Below are positions 44,936-56,462 of a DNA stretch of 62,000 nt, piece by piece. The number at the start of each line of letters is the position of its first letter. Position 1 is the stretch's first letter. Both the position numbers and the translations under genes were made by a program. The notes under the pieces were generated by a model. The model ran no database searches. It was not told the DNA's origin and was given only the letters and a program-made list of their open reading frames with translations. Origin of the DNA: Gnetum montanum (taxonomy: Eukaryota > Streptophyta > Gnetopsida > Gnetales > Gnetaceae); contig MNCI01030432.1 of assembly GCA_015680685.1 (NCBI GenBank), forward strand, positions 17,614 to 79,613. The letters run 5' to 3'.

Positions 44936-45248
44936 TTCAACTCATTAACGCTTCGTTGTATGATGTTCTCATTAGATGGTCCATGATAGAGGACAAGATT
45001 TGATGCATTAAACATAGAATACATACCAATATCATTTGGCAAATCAATCTTAAAAGCATTTTCATTAATTTTAGCCATGATTTTGAAAGGCCTAATCTTC
45101 TTAGCTTTCAATTTGGAGAAGTTAACATTTCTCAACCAGTTCTTCTTCAAGTGCACCCAAACTAAGTCACCAATAGCAAAATTAGGCTTCTACTTACCCT
45201 CATTCATCTTGAGGACTCTCTCTTCTATGGATCCACTCATATTCCCCC
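44936..45248 (-). pseudogene. integrase C-terminal (GPY/F-type) domain, downstream of the copia insertion
   Basis: Reads NFAIGDLVWVHLKKNWLRN, KLKAKKIRPFKIMAKINENA and FKIDLPNDIGMYSMFNASNL, the conserved segment after the catalytic core in Ty3/gypsy integrases. The usual Gly-Pro-Phe is Arg-Pro-Phe here. One TAG precedes it near 45195. It continues the frame that stops at the copia boundary near 51090. Confidence 0.78.
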
Positions 45249-46515
45249 AAATTAAAATTCTTTGAGATAGAGCATAATTTAACATGGTTTCCTAACTTGG
45301 GTAGTCCACATTCAAGGGGTAGTTCACAAGCACACCTCCAGACTTTGTTACTCTAAAATGTGGTTTGAAGGGTACCATGCCCTGTACGAGCTCTAAGCTC
45401 TACAACGAAGTGATTCATTGTTGTGAATCCACTCAACCCCACAAGGTCCCAACAAGCTTAGAATGTGGTTTTCAGGATCCCACAACCTTACAAAATGAGT
45501 TCCACTTTGGAGTGTTGTGGTGCTACACCAACACTCAACCCTGTAGGATCCCAACAAGCTCAATCAAGATGCCTTACCACAAGAAGCACATCAATCCCAT
45601 AGGGCTACCAAAGAGAACAATAATCACAAGGAAATAATGCAAATAAGTTTGCTAATCCTTGCACTTTGAGGCATAGCTCACTTTGACTAATTACAATTGA
45701 TAAATGATTGTACAATGAGGAACAATAATGAATATAATGATTGCTTGATGATTACACAATGATAGTATAAAATCTTGTACTTTTCCTAATGAGAATGAAG
45801 TCTTCTTATAGTTATTATGTTTCCTAAAACATCTTGAAATTCGTGTAACAACTAGAGACATCTTCCCTGAGACTAAGATGTCTTTCTATAATTTACCTTC
45901 ATTCTATAAAGATATCTTCTTTAAGATAAAGACATTTGTTTGCATTTGACCTTCATTCTGCAAAGACATTTTCTTCTAATGAAATAAGTTTGCCATTTTG
46001 TAGAGACATCTTCTCTTGTGCTACCTTCAATTTTTCCAAGATGTCTACTGATTCTTGGAGACGCCTTTCTCTAGCTCCTTTTGTCCTTTGAAATCTTCAT
46101 TCCTTATCCATGTTCTAGAACTTCCTTATGTTTTTCTTGTCTCACTCCAAGTTCTTGATGATGTCAACTTTGCATGCAAGTCCTTGAGTTCAATGAATTT
46201 CTTGTCCATACTCTTGCCCTACAAACAAAATTAGCCACACAAACATACAAGCATTCTTGTACGTCATTTTACTTAACATTTTGACACACCAAAATGTCAA
46301 CAATCTCTTCATTTTTGGTGATGTTCAAAACTTAAGAAAATGGGTTAGTAGATATACAATGAAGTTCTTGATGATGTTAACTTTTCTTGCAAGTCCTTGA
46401 GTTCAATGAAATTCTTGTTCATACTCTTGTCCTACAAACACAACTAGCCACACAAACATACAAGCATTCTTGTACTTCATTTTAGTTAATGTTTTGACAC
46501 ACCAAAATTTCAACA
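45249..46515 (-). repeat. 3' LTR of the copia element
   Basis: Aligns with 49968-51089 from AATTAAAATTCTTTGAG at the left. Its right end is ambiguous because a segment of about 200 bp covering the LTR end and the polypurine tract is duplicated (46140-46353 and 46365-46575): the LTR could end at 46302 (GTCAACA) or 46515 (TTCAACA). About 45850-46060 carries several AGACATCT/AGATGTCT words. Confidence 0.72.
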
Positions 46516-46575
46516 ATCTCCTCCTTTTTGGTGATGTTCAGAACTTAAGAAAAATGGGATAGTAGACATAAAAAT
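46140..46575. repeat. tandem duplication spanning LTR end and polypurine tract
   Basis: Two copies of about 200-210 bp in direct orientation. Each includes AAGTCCTTGAGTTCAATGAA, GACACACCAAAAT, a TCAACAATCTC junction and CTTTTTGGTGATGTTCA, so each copy has an LTR tip followed by the copia-type polypurine tract. Confidence 0.75.
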
Positions 46576-48719
46576 ATCAAAATATATCCATAACTACACT
46601 CTCCCCCTTTTTGAACAGAACAAAAAGGATAAAGCACATAAGCCTATCACTAAAGAGATATTGTAAAAGAGTAACAATTCAAGAGTATAACCTAGAAAAC
46701 AATTATTCCCTTTTGAAAAAGAAATGGAAAGGTCATAAAAATTATAACAATAGTCACAAAAGATATGCATTGAGTACAATATCTATCTCTAAGAAATTTC
46801 AAAGAGATCTATATTGTTGGAAGAAATATTATCAATCATTTGCAACCTTTCATAATAGAAATACAAGTACTTCTTACTTTGTTGAAGTCCATATAAACAA
46901 TAGAGGCTTAAGTACTCAAAGGAAGATATATTCATACATGCTAAAATACCATGAGTAGAGAAATCGAGTGAAAAGAAAAACTTAAATATCAAATTTGTAT
47001 GTTATCTTTAATTGAAGAAGATATGTCCTTTTCAGTTTAAGAACAAAGTTAGAAATAACAAGTCAAAACTAATCCAAAAAAGACTAAACAAAGTATTGTC
47101 TAAGAGAAAATAAACTTGAATGCCAAATGTCAAAGATTAAGTATTTGGAATCAAGTAACCTATAAGCTTGAATCAGATATCTCATTAAAACTTATATCTT
47201 AAGATTCTATACACATATCTCAGCATACTTTTCAGAGGGCTAAAAAAGTTAAACAAGATAGAAGTTGTCTTATACCAAAACCCAATTTTTGAGGATCAAA
47301 GACCTTGTCTTTCTAAACCAATAAACTCATAAGATAAACCAATATGTCATGATTCTATTAGTACTCAACTCTTATGAAAGCATCATGAAGGTAATTATAT
47401 GACAAGAAAGAAAGGATACACCTGTAAATGTAAAATAAATTCTCATGAAGGAAAAATACAAAAATAAAAACAAGTGAATGCCCAAAAATAATCAAATAGA
47501 ATCTTAACATGATGTTCAAAATAGTACCAAAAGATATCACAAGGTAAAATTTCTGTAAGATAAATTAACCAAGATTCAATTCTTCTTTTACCTTGGATAT
47601 TGTACCATGCCCTTGCATGACATGAATCCTTGTTCATTATGATATATCGCAATGTGATTGCTTCTTGGAAAAAGTCTCCAAAGACTCCCCCTACATTAGT
47701 GACCTCCAAGATAGATAATGAGGAATAGGCTCTTCCTACACATGTGGAGCTCTTCTTAGGCTTTTAAGATCATTTTGTATTTGTTGTAAATCACCAAGGC
47801 ACTATAGTTGTAAGTTAAGATTAAGATCAAATGTGGAGACTAAGGTCTCCAATTAGTAATATGGATATAATATTCAAAGTTGTGTCTACTTAAAAATCAT
47901 GACTTATCAAAACAATGGCTAAAGTATCCCAAAGGGCATGATCTTAGAATCAGATCATCATAAGAATTTCAGATCATTCGAGATTAAAAGCAAGACAAAA
48001 AGCAAACTAAAATTATTACAAGATAAAAGCCCAAAGGAAATCAATACAAGTGCTACAGTACAAATTTTCATAAAACCAATTGCATTAGGCTCAAAATGAA
48101 TATAAGAGATGCTCTAAAAAAAATTTCCAACAATTTTCTGAGCTAGACATGACACAAACTATTTTGGACTTCTCAAAGCATATAGTTATAAATTAACTAA
48201 CAAGCAAAGAGATGGAAACTTACCTTGACTTACCTTACTTGTAGGTGAGAATAAAAGATTAATGGAGTTTGAGATGAAGTCCCCTATCATGAAGTACCTC
48301 CTCATCCTTAGGTTCTTTTTCATTCGATCATTTCTATGATGCTTCTATCTATTCATGTTATTTATGAAAGAACCCTTGATTACTTATTGGACCATATGTC
48401 TCCTTGAGAGAACTTTTAATTCTCCACCTCTCTTCATTTTCAAATACTAATTTTTTTACCAAAGCCTTTTTGACAAGACCAAGTGTTAATCTTGTTTTAA
48501 TCATCACAAGAATAGTTAAGGGTTTACTTACTATTACAAATTTTACACAAAAATAAAGTATTCTCCTCATGAACATTGTTATCAAACCTGACTATGCTTG
48601 AGCTTGAACTTTCCTATGTGACTTTCTCCAAATTCTTTGGCTATTTTTTACGAGTCTTCTCTTCTTGAACCTTTCTAAAATCCTTATTTAAAGAGGTTAG
48701 TTGTTGAATCTTAGCTTTT
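46576..48719 (-). other. internal copia region without pol
   Basis: No protease, integrase, RT or RNase H motif is seen on the minus strand, and no alternative domain. A block at about 47640-47780 (GACTCCCCCTACATTAGTGAC and what follows) is related to 57905-57990 outside the element, so this sequence type is repeated in the genome. Confidence 0.5.
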
Positions 48720-49910
48720 ATATCTAAGATCTCTCTTTAGTGTGAATAGCATTTAGCTTAGAAATTAAAAATTTCTTTTCCTTCCTAAGCAAATAATGTA
48801 AAATAAAAATTTCTTGTTTAAGTTCACTATACCTTTCATCACACTTACCACCTTGTTTAGCCATATGTGAAGAATTTTCATCTATAAGTGCCATGCATAT
48901 GAGATGTGAATGTTTGGAAGAATTGCGTGCTTCTTGTTCACTTTTCTCACCATCATCCAAACTTGTATAAAAGTTGTCCTTTTTCAATTCCTCATCATTA
49001 GATTTGTTCTTTGGCTATACCTTGTTATCACTAGGACCTTTTGAGGCCATATGGCCTCTTCCTCCAGAAACCCAACATTCTATAGAAGAGAAATCTAAGT
49101 TAGAATTCAAAATTTTTTTACCTGTTTCTCTACCTTTGAACAGACTGGGTCTTTGTTGAAATTCCATATTGTTTCTTCTTATAAGTAATCATTGTAGCTT
49201 TCTTAAGAGAAAGGCAATATCATCTTCGCTACCCTCATCATGCTTATTGAGCTCCTTCTCCTTGAAGGAAGTCTTTAGAGCAACAAGTCTTTCTTTGATG
49301 GCTTCTTCACTTATGAGATTCATTTCATAAGCAATGAGAGCACTTTGAAGCTCTTCAAATTTTAGAGTGGAGAAATTTTTAATTTCTTCCATAGCAATGA
49401 CCTTCAATTTGAACTTCGGTTGTAGAGTTTTGATCAATTTGATGATGGTATCTCTAATAGCTACAACAATATCATATTCTCTAGAGAAATAATCTTTTAT
49501 TTTCTCACCTTCTCTCTTTTAAGCTTATCATATTCTCTTTGTAAAACTAACAATTTTGATTACTTACCAATAGAAGAGGTTCCTTCATAAGTAGCTTCTA
49601 AAGTTTGCCGAATTTCTTTGGCTGTTTTACATCTTGCTACTCTATTAAATTTAGATTTATTCAAAGCACAATATAAATAATTATTTTCTTTTGAATTAAA
49701 CATGAACGTATCATTCTCCTCTTGTGTTCATTTTTTTCAAGGCTTGATGATGCTGGTTGAGTTGTCGATAGGCAGAATGTACACTTCAAGGATTGACTCC
49801 CAAACTTCAAACTTCATGTATTAGAATAATCCTTGCATTCTAGCTTTCTAGTAGGCAAAGTCAAATCCATTAAACATGGGTGGCTTTGTATAAGATGTTC
49901 CCTCTATTGT
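48720..49910 (-). pseudogene. Ty1/copia gag (UBN2 type)
   Basis: In transcript order: KPPMFNGFDFAY, then TAG at the conserved Trp, then KARMQG (about 49838-49890); YCALNKSKFNRVARCKTAKE and IRQTLEATYEGTSSIGK (about 49560-49670); KFKLKVIAMEEIKNFSTLKF and EELQSALIAYEMNL (49300-49437), all standard for the copia gag with the UBN2 domain. A zinc knuckle follows as CWVSGGRGHMASKGP (about 49035-49080), where two of its Cys are replaced. The C-terminal frame 48724-48987 contains ICMALIDENSS and a Lys/Glu coiled stretch typical of this gag. The gag would have packaged RNA but has stops and a dead knuckle. Confidence 0.75.
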
Positions 49911-49946
49911 TCACTCTTTGAAGTTAATGAAGAAGAAGAGTACCAG

Positions 49947-49958
49947 GCTTTGATACCA
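49947..49958 (-). other. primer-binding site of the copia element, initiator tRNA-Met type
   Basis: On the minus strand TGGTATCAAAGC, one base from TGGTATCAGAGC, the complement of the initiator tRNA-Met 3' end. A short ATCCACAAG spacer separates it from the LTR tip TGTTGAAC at 49968. Confidence 0.7.
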
Positions 49959-49967
49959 CTTGTGGAT

Positions 49968-51089
49968 TGTTGAACTTAGAAGGGGGGGATGAATAAGTTC
50001 CTTGAATTAAAATTCTTTGAGGTAAAGAGCATGCCAAATTTAACATGGTTCCCCAACTTGGGTAGTCCACACTTGGAGGGTCGTTTGCAAGCACACCTCC
50101 AGACTTTGTTACTCTCAAATGTGGTTTGAAGGGTACCACATCTCCCTGTACAAGCTCTAAGCTCCGCAATGGAGTGATTCATCATTGCGAATCCACTTAG
50201 CCCTGTAAGGTCTTAATAATATTAGAATGTGATTTTTAGGATTCCATAAGCTTTACAGCTTGAGCTCTACTCCAGAGTGTTGTGGCACTACACTAACACT
50301 CAATCTCGTAGGATCTCGACAAGCTCAATCAAGATGCCTTCTTGCAAGAGGCGCATCAACCTTGTAGGGCTACCAAATAGAACAAAAATCATAAGGAAAG
50401 AATGCAACTAAGTTTGCTAATCTTTGCACTTTGAGACACATCTCACTTTGACCAATTACAACTAACAAATGATTGTACAATGAGGAACAATAATGAATAT
50501 AATGGTTGCTTGATGATTACATAATGATAGTAGAAAAGCTTGCTATTTTCCAATTGAGAATGAAATTTTCTTATAGTCATTATGTTTTCTAAAAAAACCT
50601 TGGAATTTGTGCAATAGCTAGATAATAATTACTAGAGATGTCTTCCCTGAGACTTAGATGTCTTTTTGTAATTGACCTTCATTCTAGAAAGATGTCTTCT
50701 TTAAAGAAATCTCTTTGTATTTGACCTTCATTTTGCAAAGAAGTATTCTTCTAATGAAAGATGTCTTTCTCTTTAGAAAGATATTTGATGTTTTTTAGAT
50801 ACCTCTTCTTTTGTGCTACCTTCAATTTTGCCAAGATGTTTATTGATTCTTGGAGTTGTCTTTCTTTCGTTCCCTCTATCCTTTGAAATCTTCATTCCTT
50901 GTCCATGTTCTAGAACTTCCTCATGTCTTCCTTACCTCACTCCAAGTTCTCAATGATCTCATCTTTGCTTGCAAGTCCTTGAGTTTAATGAAGGTCTCGC
51001 CCATACTCTTTCCCTACAAACACAATCAACCACACAAACATATAAGAATTCTTGTACTTTATTTTACTTAACAATTTGACACACCAAAA
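49968..51089 (-). repeat. 5' LTR of the copia element
   Basis: About 1.12 kb, partner of 45249-46515. On the plus strand it begins TGTTGAACTTAGAAGGGGGG and ends near GACACACCAAAA; the TCAACA tip expected from the other copy is missing. About 50630-50850 contains AGATGTCT words as in the other LTR. Confidence 0.75.
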
Positions 51090-52030
51090 GATTAATATCT
51101 TTAGCCTCCTTCTCAAGATTTGATTTTACTTGTGCATGGAGATCCCTCATCTCTTACACAGAATTAACATGAAGTTGAGCTTCACCATCAAAGATCTTCA
51201 AAGTGTCCACCATCTTTGGACAAAACCCATAGTTCACCTCAAATGGGCTTTTGCCAATAACAACATGAAAAGCATTATTGTATGAAAATTCAACATGACA
51301 CAACATGTTTTCCCACCTTTTTAGCTATCCATCACATAAACAATTCAATATGTTGAGCAAATATTTATTTACCACCTTCATTTGGCCATCAAATTATGGA
51401 TGATATGCACTAGAAAAATTTAACTATCTCTAAAATTTTCCAAAGGGACCTCCAAAAATGACTTGTGAACTTGGAGTCTATGTTACTAATAATATTCAAA
51501 GGAATACTATGCTACTTCACAACATGTTGGAAAAATAAATTTGCAACATGAGAGGCATCACTCACATTCTTACTTGGAATAAAATTTTCCATCTTGGAGA
51601 ACCTATTCACAACAATAAAAATTACATCGTTCTCACTCTTGGTCTTTGGAATACCACTTACAAAGTCCATTGACATACTTTCCCATGAAATGTTGGGAAT
51701 TGGTAAAGGTATATAGTGTCCATCCACACCTTTACCGCCTTTGAACTTCTGACATGTTAAGCACTCCTTCATAAATTTTGAAACTTTAGTTGTCATACCA
51801 GGCCAAAAATAGTGCCTACCCACAAGTTACAATGTTTTATCCATGCCCATATGACATGCCATGCCACTACAATATGTTTCAAACAAAATCTTCTCCCTAA
51901 AATCACAATTAGGAATAGATACCTTTCTATTCTTAGATAATAGTTCATCTTGAATATGATAGTCCCTCCATTGGTTTATCTTATTCATCAATAGTTCCTT
52001 GAGGCTCCTCAAACCTTCCCAAAATTAACA
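51090..52030 (-). pseudogene. chromovirus integrase, upstream of the copia insertion
   Basis: The N-terminal zinc region shows GMACHMGMDKT and CLTCQKFKGG (about 51740-51870). The core begins SMSMDFVSGIPK with the first Asp (about 51645-51690). The second Asp lies in IISNIDSKFTS (about 51455-51500), where the family has Asp-Arg-Asp-x-x-Phe. The following CDGQMKVVNKYLLN (about 51340-51395) holds the region of the third residue, with Val-Val where Glu is expected. It stops at EMRDLHAQVKSNLEKEAKDI at the copia boundary. Confidence 0.75.
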
Positions 52031-52079
52031 TCATGCTCATATAAAGAAGCAAAATCACCCATACTTTCCACATGATGTA

Positions 52080-52510
52080 CGCTAAAATTTACCACATGCA
52101 CCCGGGATAATGCATTAGCTACCACATTGGCTTTTTCACTTTTGTGCTTTAACAAAAAATTGTACTCTTGTAACTATGCAACCCACTTCATGTGCTTTGC
52201 ACTCAACTTATTTTGTGAGTTTAGAAATTGAAGTGCTTTGTGGTTCATCATCAAAGTGAAGTCTTTGAGCAACAAGTAGTGCCTCCAATGCTTGATTGCT
52301 TGAAAATAGTGTACAACTCCTTCTCATATACACTATATTTTTGCCTTGATTCATTCAATTTTTTAGAAAAGAAAGCAATAGGCCTATTTTCTTGTGAAAT
52401 TATCCCACCAATGGCAAGTCCACTTGCATCCACCTCCACATGAAAAAGCTTCTAAAAATATGGAATTGCAAGCACTAGTTCACTGGTAATGTTTTCTTTC
52501 AGCAAGTCAA
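52080..52510 (-). pseudogene. RNase H of the chromovirus
   Basis: MEVDASGLAIGGIISQENRP (first catalytic Asp, about 52380-52439), FFSKKLNESRQKYSVYEKEL (Glu), then after a frameshift HWRHYLLLKDF, NHKALQFL and ANALSRVHVV (final region, about 52085-52130). Confidence 0.78.
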
Positions 52511-52517
52511 AGCTCCC

Positions 52518-53345
52518 TTAGGTTTTATTATCCCACCTAAATTCCTTATTTTTCTTCAACAAAACAAACATGGGCCATAGAATACCACTAAAATTTTTGA
52601 TGAACCATTTATAAAAACCTGCTAAACTAAGACATGACATTACCTCTCCAACATTCTTGGGAGCTAGCCAATCTCTTATAGCCTTCATTTTGGTAGCTTC
52701 CATAAAAATATAATTTTTAGAAACTACATGCCCCAAATATGTTATTTCACTCCTAAAGAAATGACTTTTCTTCATGATGATAACCAACTATGCCTCCTCC
52801 AACTTAAGGCACACCATCCTTAAGTGATCCAAGTGCTCTTCCTCATTAGAGCTATACACCAAAATATCATCAAAAAGGAAAATACAACACTTACCATTCA
52901 AGTCCTCCAATACATCATGTGCCAACCTCATGAATGTAGTAGGTGCATTTGTGAGCCCAAATGGCATCACCAACCACTCAAACAATCCATTTGTTGTTTT
53001 GAAAGTTGTCTTCCGCTCATCACTAAGGTTGATTTTGATTTGATGGTACCCACTCTTCAAATTAATTTTGCTAAAAATTTTAGCATTGGTAAGGACATTA
53101 AGGATATCATCCATCCCTGGAATAGGAAACCTATACCTCTTTTTTTATCTTGTTCACTACCTTGGAATCAATGCACATCATTCATTCATCATTGTCCTTC
53201 TTTGGCACTGGCACTGTTGGGACTACACAAGGTGAAATGGATTCCCTCACTAAGCTATTTTCAAGTAATCCCTCTACTTTCCTTTGTAATTCAGCCCTCT
53301 GATTTGGTGCCATCTAGTAAGCTCTCTTGTTTGGAATGGTAGCAC
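52518..53345 (-). pseudogene. reverse transcriptase of the chromovirus
   Basis: MDDILNVLTNAKIFSKINLK, SGYHQIKINLSDERKTTF and GLFEWLVMPFGLTNAPTTFM are readable in 52788-53114, with the catalytic box FLFDDILVYS at about 52845-52875, both Asp kept. The connection segment 52518-52787 has KSHFFRSEITYLGHVVSKN and SLAGFYKWFIKNFS. The upstream finger region (53115-53345) is frameshifted. LFEWLVMPFGLTNAP is typical of plant chromoviruses. Confidence 0.85.
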
Positions 53346-53559
53346 CAAAATATGAAGTCAATTTGATGCTGTACATTCCTCATTGGTGGTAGTTCATCCA
53401 ATTCTTTCTTGAATACCTTGGAAAATTTCTCCTTCAAGCCTACCACACCTATAGGAAGTTCAACCTACACATCATCATGGTTAGTAGCAATTGTTGTCAT
53501 AACAACAAAATCAAAACTAGTTTCATTATGTTCCTTAATATATTCTCTTTCTCCTAGAA

Positions 53560-54010
53560 GGATTAAGGAGGCATTAAGTTAGCTTTGTTACCTCACTTGT
53601 TCACCTATCATAGGAATCAAATCATGAAATCCATTAGGTCTAATAACACTTCACACATTTCTTGCTCCCTCAAACTGAGAACCATTGTCAAAATTCCAAG
53701 GTCTACCAAGAATTACATCACTACAATCTATTGGAAGCACATCACACCTCACAAAATCATGAAAAGTTCCAATTTTAAATTCAAAGTACATTGTTTCCTA
53801 ACCTCTTGGGAAAAATATTTAGATAACCACCTTATAGGGTCTTGGATGAGGATGAGTTACCAAATCCAATTTAGTAACTCCCTAATAAGAAATAACATTT
53901 TTTTGGGCTTCCCCATTAATCAAAATATGAATCCATTCCCCAGTAAGAAAATAACTAGCCCCAATTTAAAACAACAATTTCCTATGAGGATGATTTAGTC
54001 TATTTACATT
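53560..54010 (-). pseudogene. protease of the chromovirus
   Basis: The minus strand reads ILINGEAQKNVIS at the active-site loop, where the family has Asp-Ser-Gly, so the catalytic Asp is Asn. Then come THPHPRPYKVVI, FKIGTFHDFVRCDVLPIDCS and DVILGRPWNFDN (about 53680-53720), the LeuGlyArgProTrp signature. TAG/TGA stops fall at several probable Gln codons. The plus-strand 137-codon frame here is a shadow. Confidence 0.7.
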
Positions 54011-54099
54011 CTCCATGAATGCAGAAGAATTTAATTTAGAAACATCCTTAATTTTTGGAGCATTAGGATTACTTCTTTGAAGAGCTTGGCTTGATGTCT

Positions 54100-55010
54100 C
54101 CTCCACCTCTATGGTTTGCACATCTTTGCCCTTGGCTGCCTTATGAAGTAGACATTTCCATTGCTTATGTTCCTATTCTCCACACTTGAAGCACTGAAAT
54201 TTTGATGAGTTGCTACCTTGACCCTTACCTTCCTTGCTTGGGCCCCTCTTGGTTTTACCCTTCTAATCATCTCCTTTGGTCTTCTTATCTTGGCTACCTG
54301 CCTTATCTTTAGATTTGGAATTGGATCCCTTATTAGATCTAGATCCCTTCTTCTTACCCTTAGGAGTTTGTTAACTCCTATTTCGAAATCCACCTAATTT
54401 CTTCTTAGCTTTGAGTGCTAAATAATAAGTCTCATCAAGTGTTTGTGGCTTATAAAAGGATAACTCTTACTAGTACATAATTTAGAGATCTCCTAAAAAG
54501 ATTGAAGCTTGCTCATAGTCTTTCTAGTTTACCTTAGCATGATGGAATAGATTACAAAATTCAGTGTAAAATTCTTTGACATCCTTGTCACCTTGCCTTA
54601 TGAATTTCAAGTTCATAATGGTTTCTTATCTTTGACGAGATTGTTCAAATTACCTTTTCAACTTGTATTTCATCAAATCCCAATCTCTGATTCATCTTTC
54701 ATAATTTTGGGACTCCTTTTCCCACCAAGTAGAAGTCGTATCTTCTAACATGGATTCAACAATAGGTACCCTTGAGTTATTTGGTACCTCTTTCTGTAGA
54801 AAATGCTTCTCAAGTGCCTTTAGCCAACTTGCAAAAGCATTGGTCTCATCTACATCATTGAAAGTCTTCAACTCTACAAATGGAAGTCTTGAAGCATTTC
54901 TGAATGCTCTAGCAAGCCTTGCCTCATCTTCATTATCAAGCTTACTTGAAGAAGTATTGACCACCACTGGAGCCCTTGGAGTTTCAGGAATAGGATTCCC
55001 TCCCATTAGA
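54100..55010 (-). pseudogene. gag of the chromovirus
   Basis: Starts MGGNPIPETPRAPVVVNTSS. The capsid-like part has LPFVELKTFNDVDETNAFAS, WLKALEKHFLQ, TTSTWWEKESQNY (54692-55006) and, after stops, NLKFIRQGDKDVKEFYTEF. A Lys/Ser-rich linker leads to the CCHC knuckle FQCFKCGE, stop, EHKQWKC at about 54155-54200, with all four zinc ligands in place. Confidence 0.78.
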
Positions 55011-55320
55011 ATCCTTTGCTAATGACTTCCTATACTCCAATAGCTGGATTGACCTTCATCTTCATCTACTCCATCTCTGCTTGGATGTGAGACTTCTGCA
55101 TCTAAACATACATGCTCTTCATCTTCACATGTCTAGATGTGGCTAGGATTGACTTGCTTGTCCACCTTCATGCTGATTTCATCTAATTAAGCAACCACCA
55201 TTTGGAAGGTTGGCTTGATGCTCTTCATGTCATGATCTAAAACTTGCACTTATTTCTTCTTGGATGCCATCTAAAATTGACAAAAATCCTCAACCAAAAT
55301 TTAAGAAATAATAAAACTAG
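55011..55320 (-). other. leader of the chromovirus
   Basis: Region between primer site and gag. A minus-strand frame with an acidic/Met-rich composition may be the true gag N-terminus, but stops prevent a firm start call. Confidence 0.35.
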
Positions 55321-55333
55321 GCTTTGATACCAA
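55320..55333 (-). other. primer-binding site of the chromovirus, initiator tRNA-Met type
   Basis: On the minus strand TTGGTATCAAAGCC follows the LTR; one base differs from TGGTATCAGAGC. Confidence 0.75.
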
Positions 55334-56462
55334 TGATACTAGAGTAGGTTCACTCTAGAATAAAATAATCCTCAATGCACTAAATCTAGATATTATGCAA
55401 AGTAAAATTTATTTTCTAGAAAAACAAGAAAACCAACTATCTTCAATTAGATTATTCAAAGATTATAATAAGGTTCACATAACCCACAAGCATCCAAAAG
55501 CCTATCACACTTAAACAATATTGCAAAGCATGAGGCTCTAAAATCATAGAATGGCTATTCTTAATGTAAGACACAACCAAGAGAAATATCTCCCACGACA
55601 TAGGACTAAGATCTTAACTCACAAGTGAGATACAAGAGAATAGAACACATAAATTAGCACACTACAAGCTGATCTTGGAGCTGTAATCACCTATTGCAGT
55701 CATCCAATATCTCTTGCATAGTTTTCCTTGTAGACAAACTCTCCTCTCCTCTCATGGATGAAGGCATACATAATTATAAAGGTCTAAAACACTAGGAATT
55801 TTTCTATTTTCCTTCCTAGATTTTTCCCACATAGATCTAGAGTCTTTTGGATGTTTCACAAATGATACACCATGTCACAGCTTTTCTTCTTTATCGACAT
55901 AGACATCTCTTATTTCATGTAGACATCTCCTGTAAGATCTCTATTTTCAGGAGAGACTTTTACTATTTTTGAAAATGTCTTCTTTGAACTGTAGATGTCT
56001 ACACTCTAGGGGAGATGTCTTTGATGAGACATCTATCTTTCTAAGGAGACATCTTCTATGAAAGCTCTACTCTCGGGAGAGATGTCTACTATTTGATAGA
56101 TGTCTCCTTTGAACTTGAGATATCTCTACTTTAGGGGAGATAAATTTGGAAAAGATGTCTATCTTTCTAGGGAGACATTTATTTTGAAGGTGCCAAAAAT
56201 TAAAAATGCTTGTTTTGATGCCAAGAGCCTTCAGATGCCTCCCAACAAGTCCCCATATACCCTAGAACCTCCTAAACTTATCAAAATAAGACAAACACAT
56301 CTCCAAACATGCCAAAACATCCAATAATATTCATCATAAAAATAAACATAGAAACACATACAAAAACTAGACACATGTGTCTAGGTCTTCTCTAAGCATG
56401 AAACCTACAAAAACAACTTGTAGGACAAGCACAAGGAAATTAGAAGAGATGTTCCTATACCA
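55334..56462 (-). repeat. 5' LTR of the chromovirus
   Basis: A 1129-bp partner of 43594-44704, ending CTATACCA on the plus strand. A TATA-like element lies near 55760-55777 and the AGACATCT/AGATGTCT array at about 55910-56170. Confidence 0.88.

Larger units (their letters stand above)
45249..51089 (-). mobile_element. Ty1/copia element, gag only, nested in the chromovirus
   Basis: Related LTRs at about 45249-46515 and 49968-51089, an initiator-tRNA-Met type primer site at 49947-49958 and a copia-type polypurine tract beside the left LTR define a minus-strand element of about 5.8 kb. The internal 3.45 kb holds a gag frame of about 1.2 kb and then about 2.2 kb with no protease, integrase, RT or RNase H that I can recognise, so it is a non-autonomous derivative or carries a large deletion. 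The outer edges are imprecise: the first ~35 bp of the left LTR and the last few bases of the right one do not match their partners. Confidence 0.75.
43594..56462 (-). mobile_element. Ty3/gypsy chromovirus, 7.0 kb plus a nested copia element
   Basis: LTRs of 1111 and 1129 bp with TG...CA ends. An initiator-tRNA-Met type primer site adjoins the right LTR and a purine-rich tract adjoins the left one. Minus-strand gag with CCHC knuckle, protease, RT, RNase H, integrase, GPY/F-type C-terminus and a chromodomain remnant give the canonical chromovirus order. The integrase C-terminus is split at about 45249-51089 by a Ty1/copia element. Without the insert the element is about 7.0 kb, normal for the group. 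Stops and frameshifts are frequent. Confidence 0.85.

Noticed and set aside
52824-53998. Plus-strand frames of 137 and 172 codons
   Set aside because: Shadows of the chromovirus RT and protease on the minus strand.
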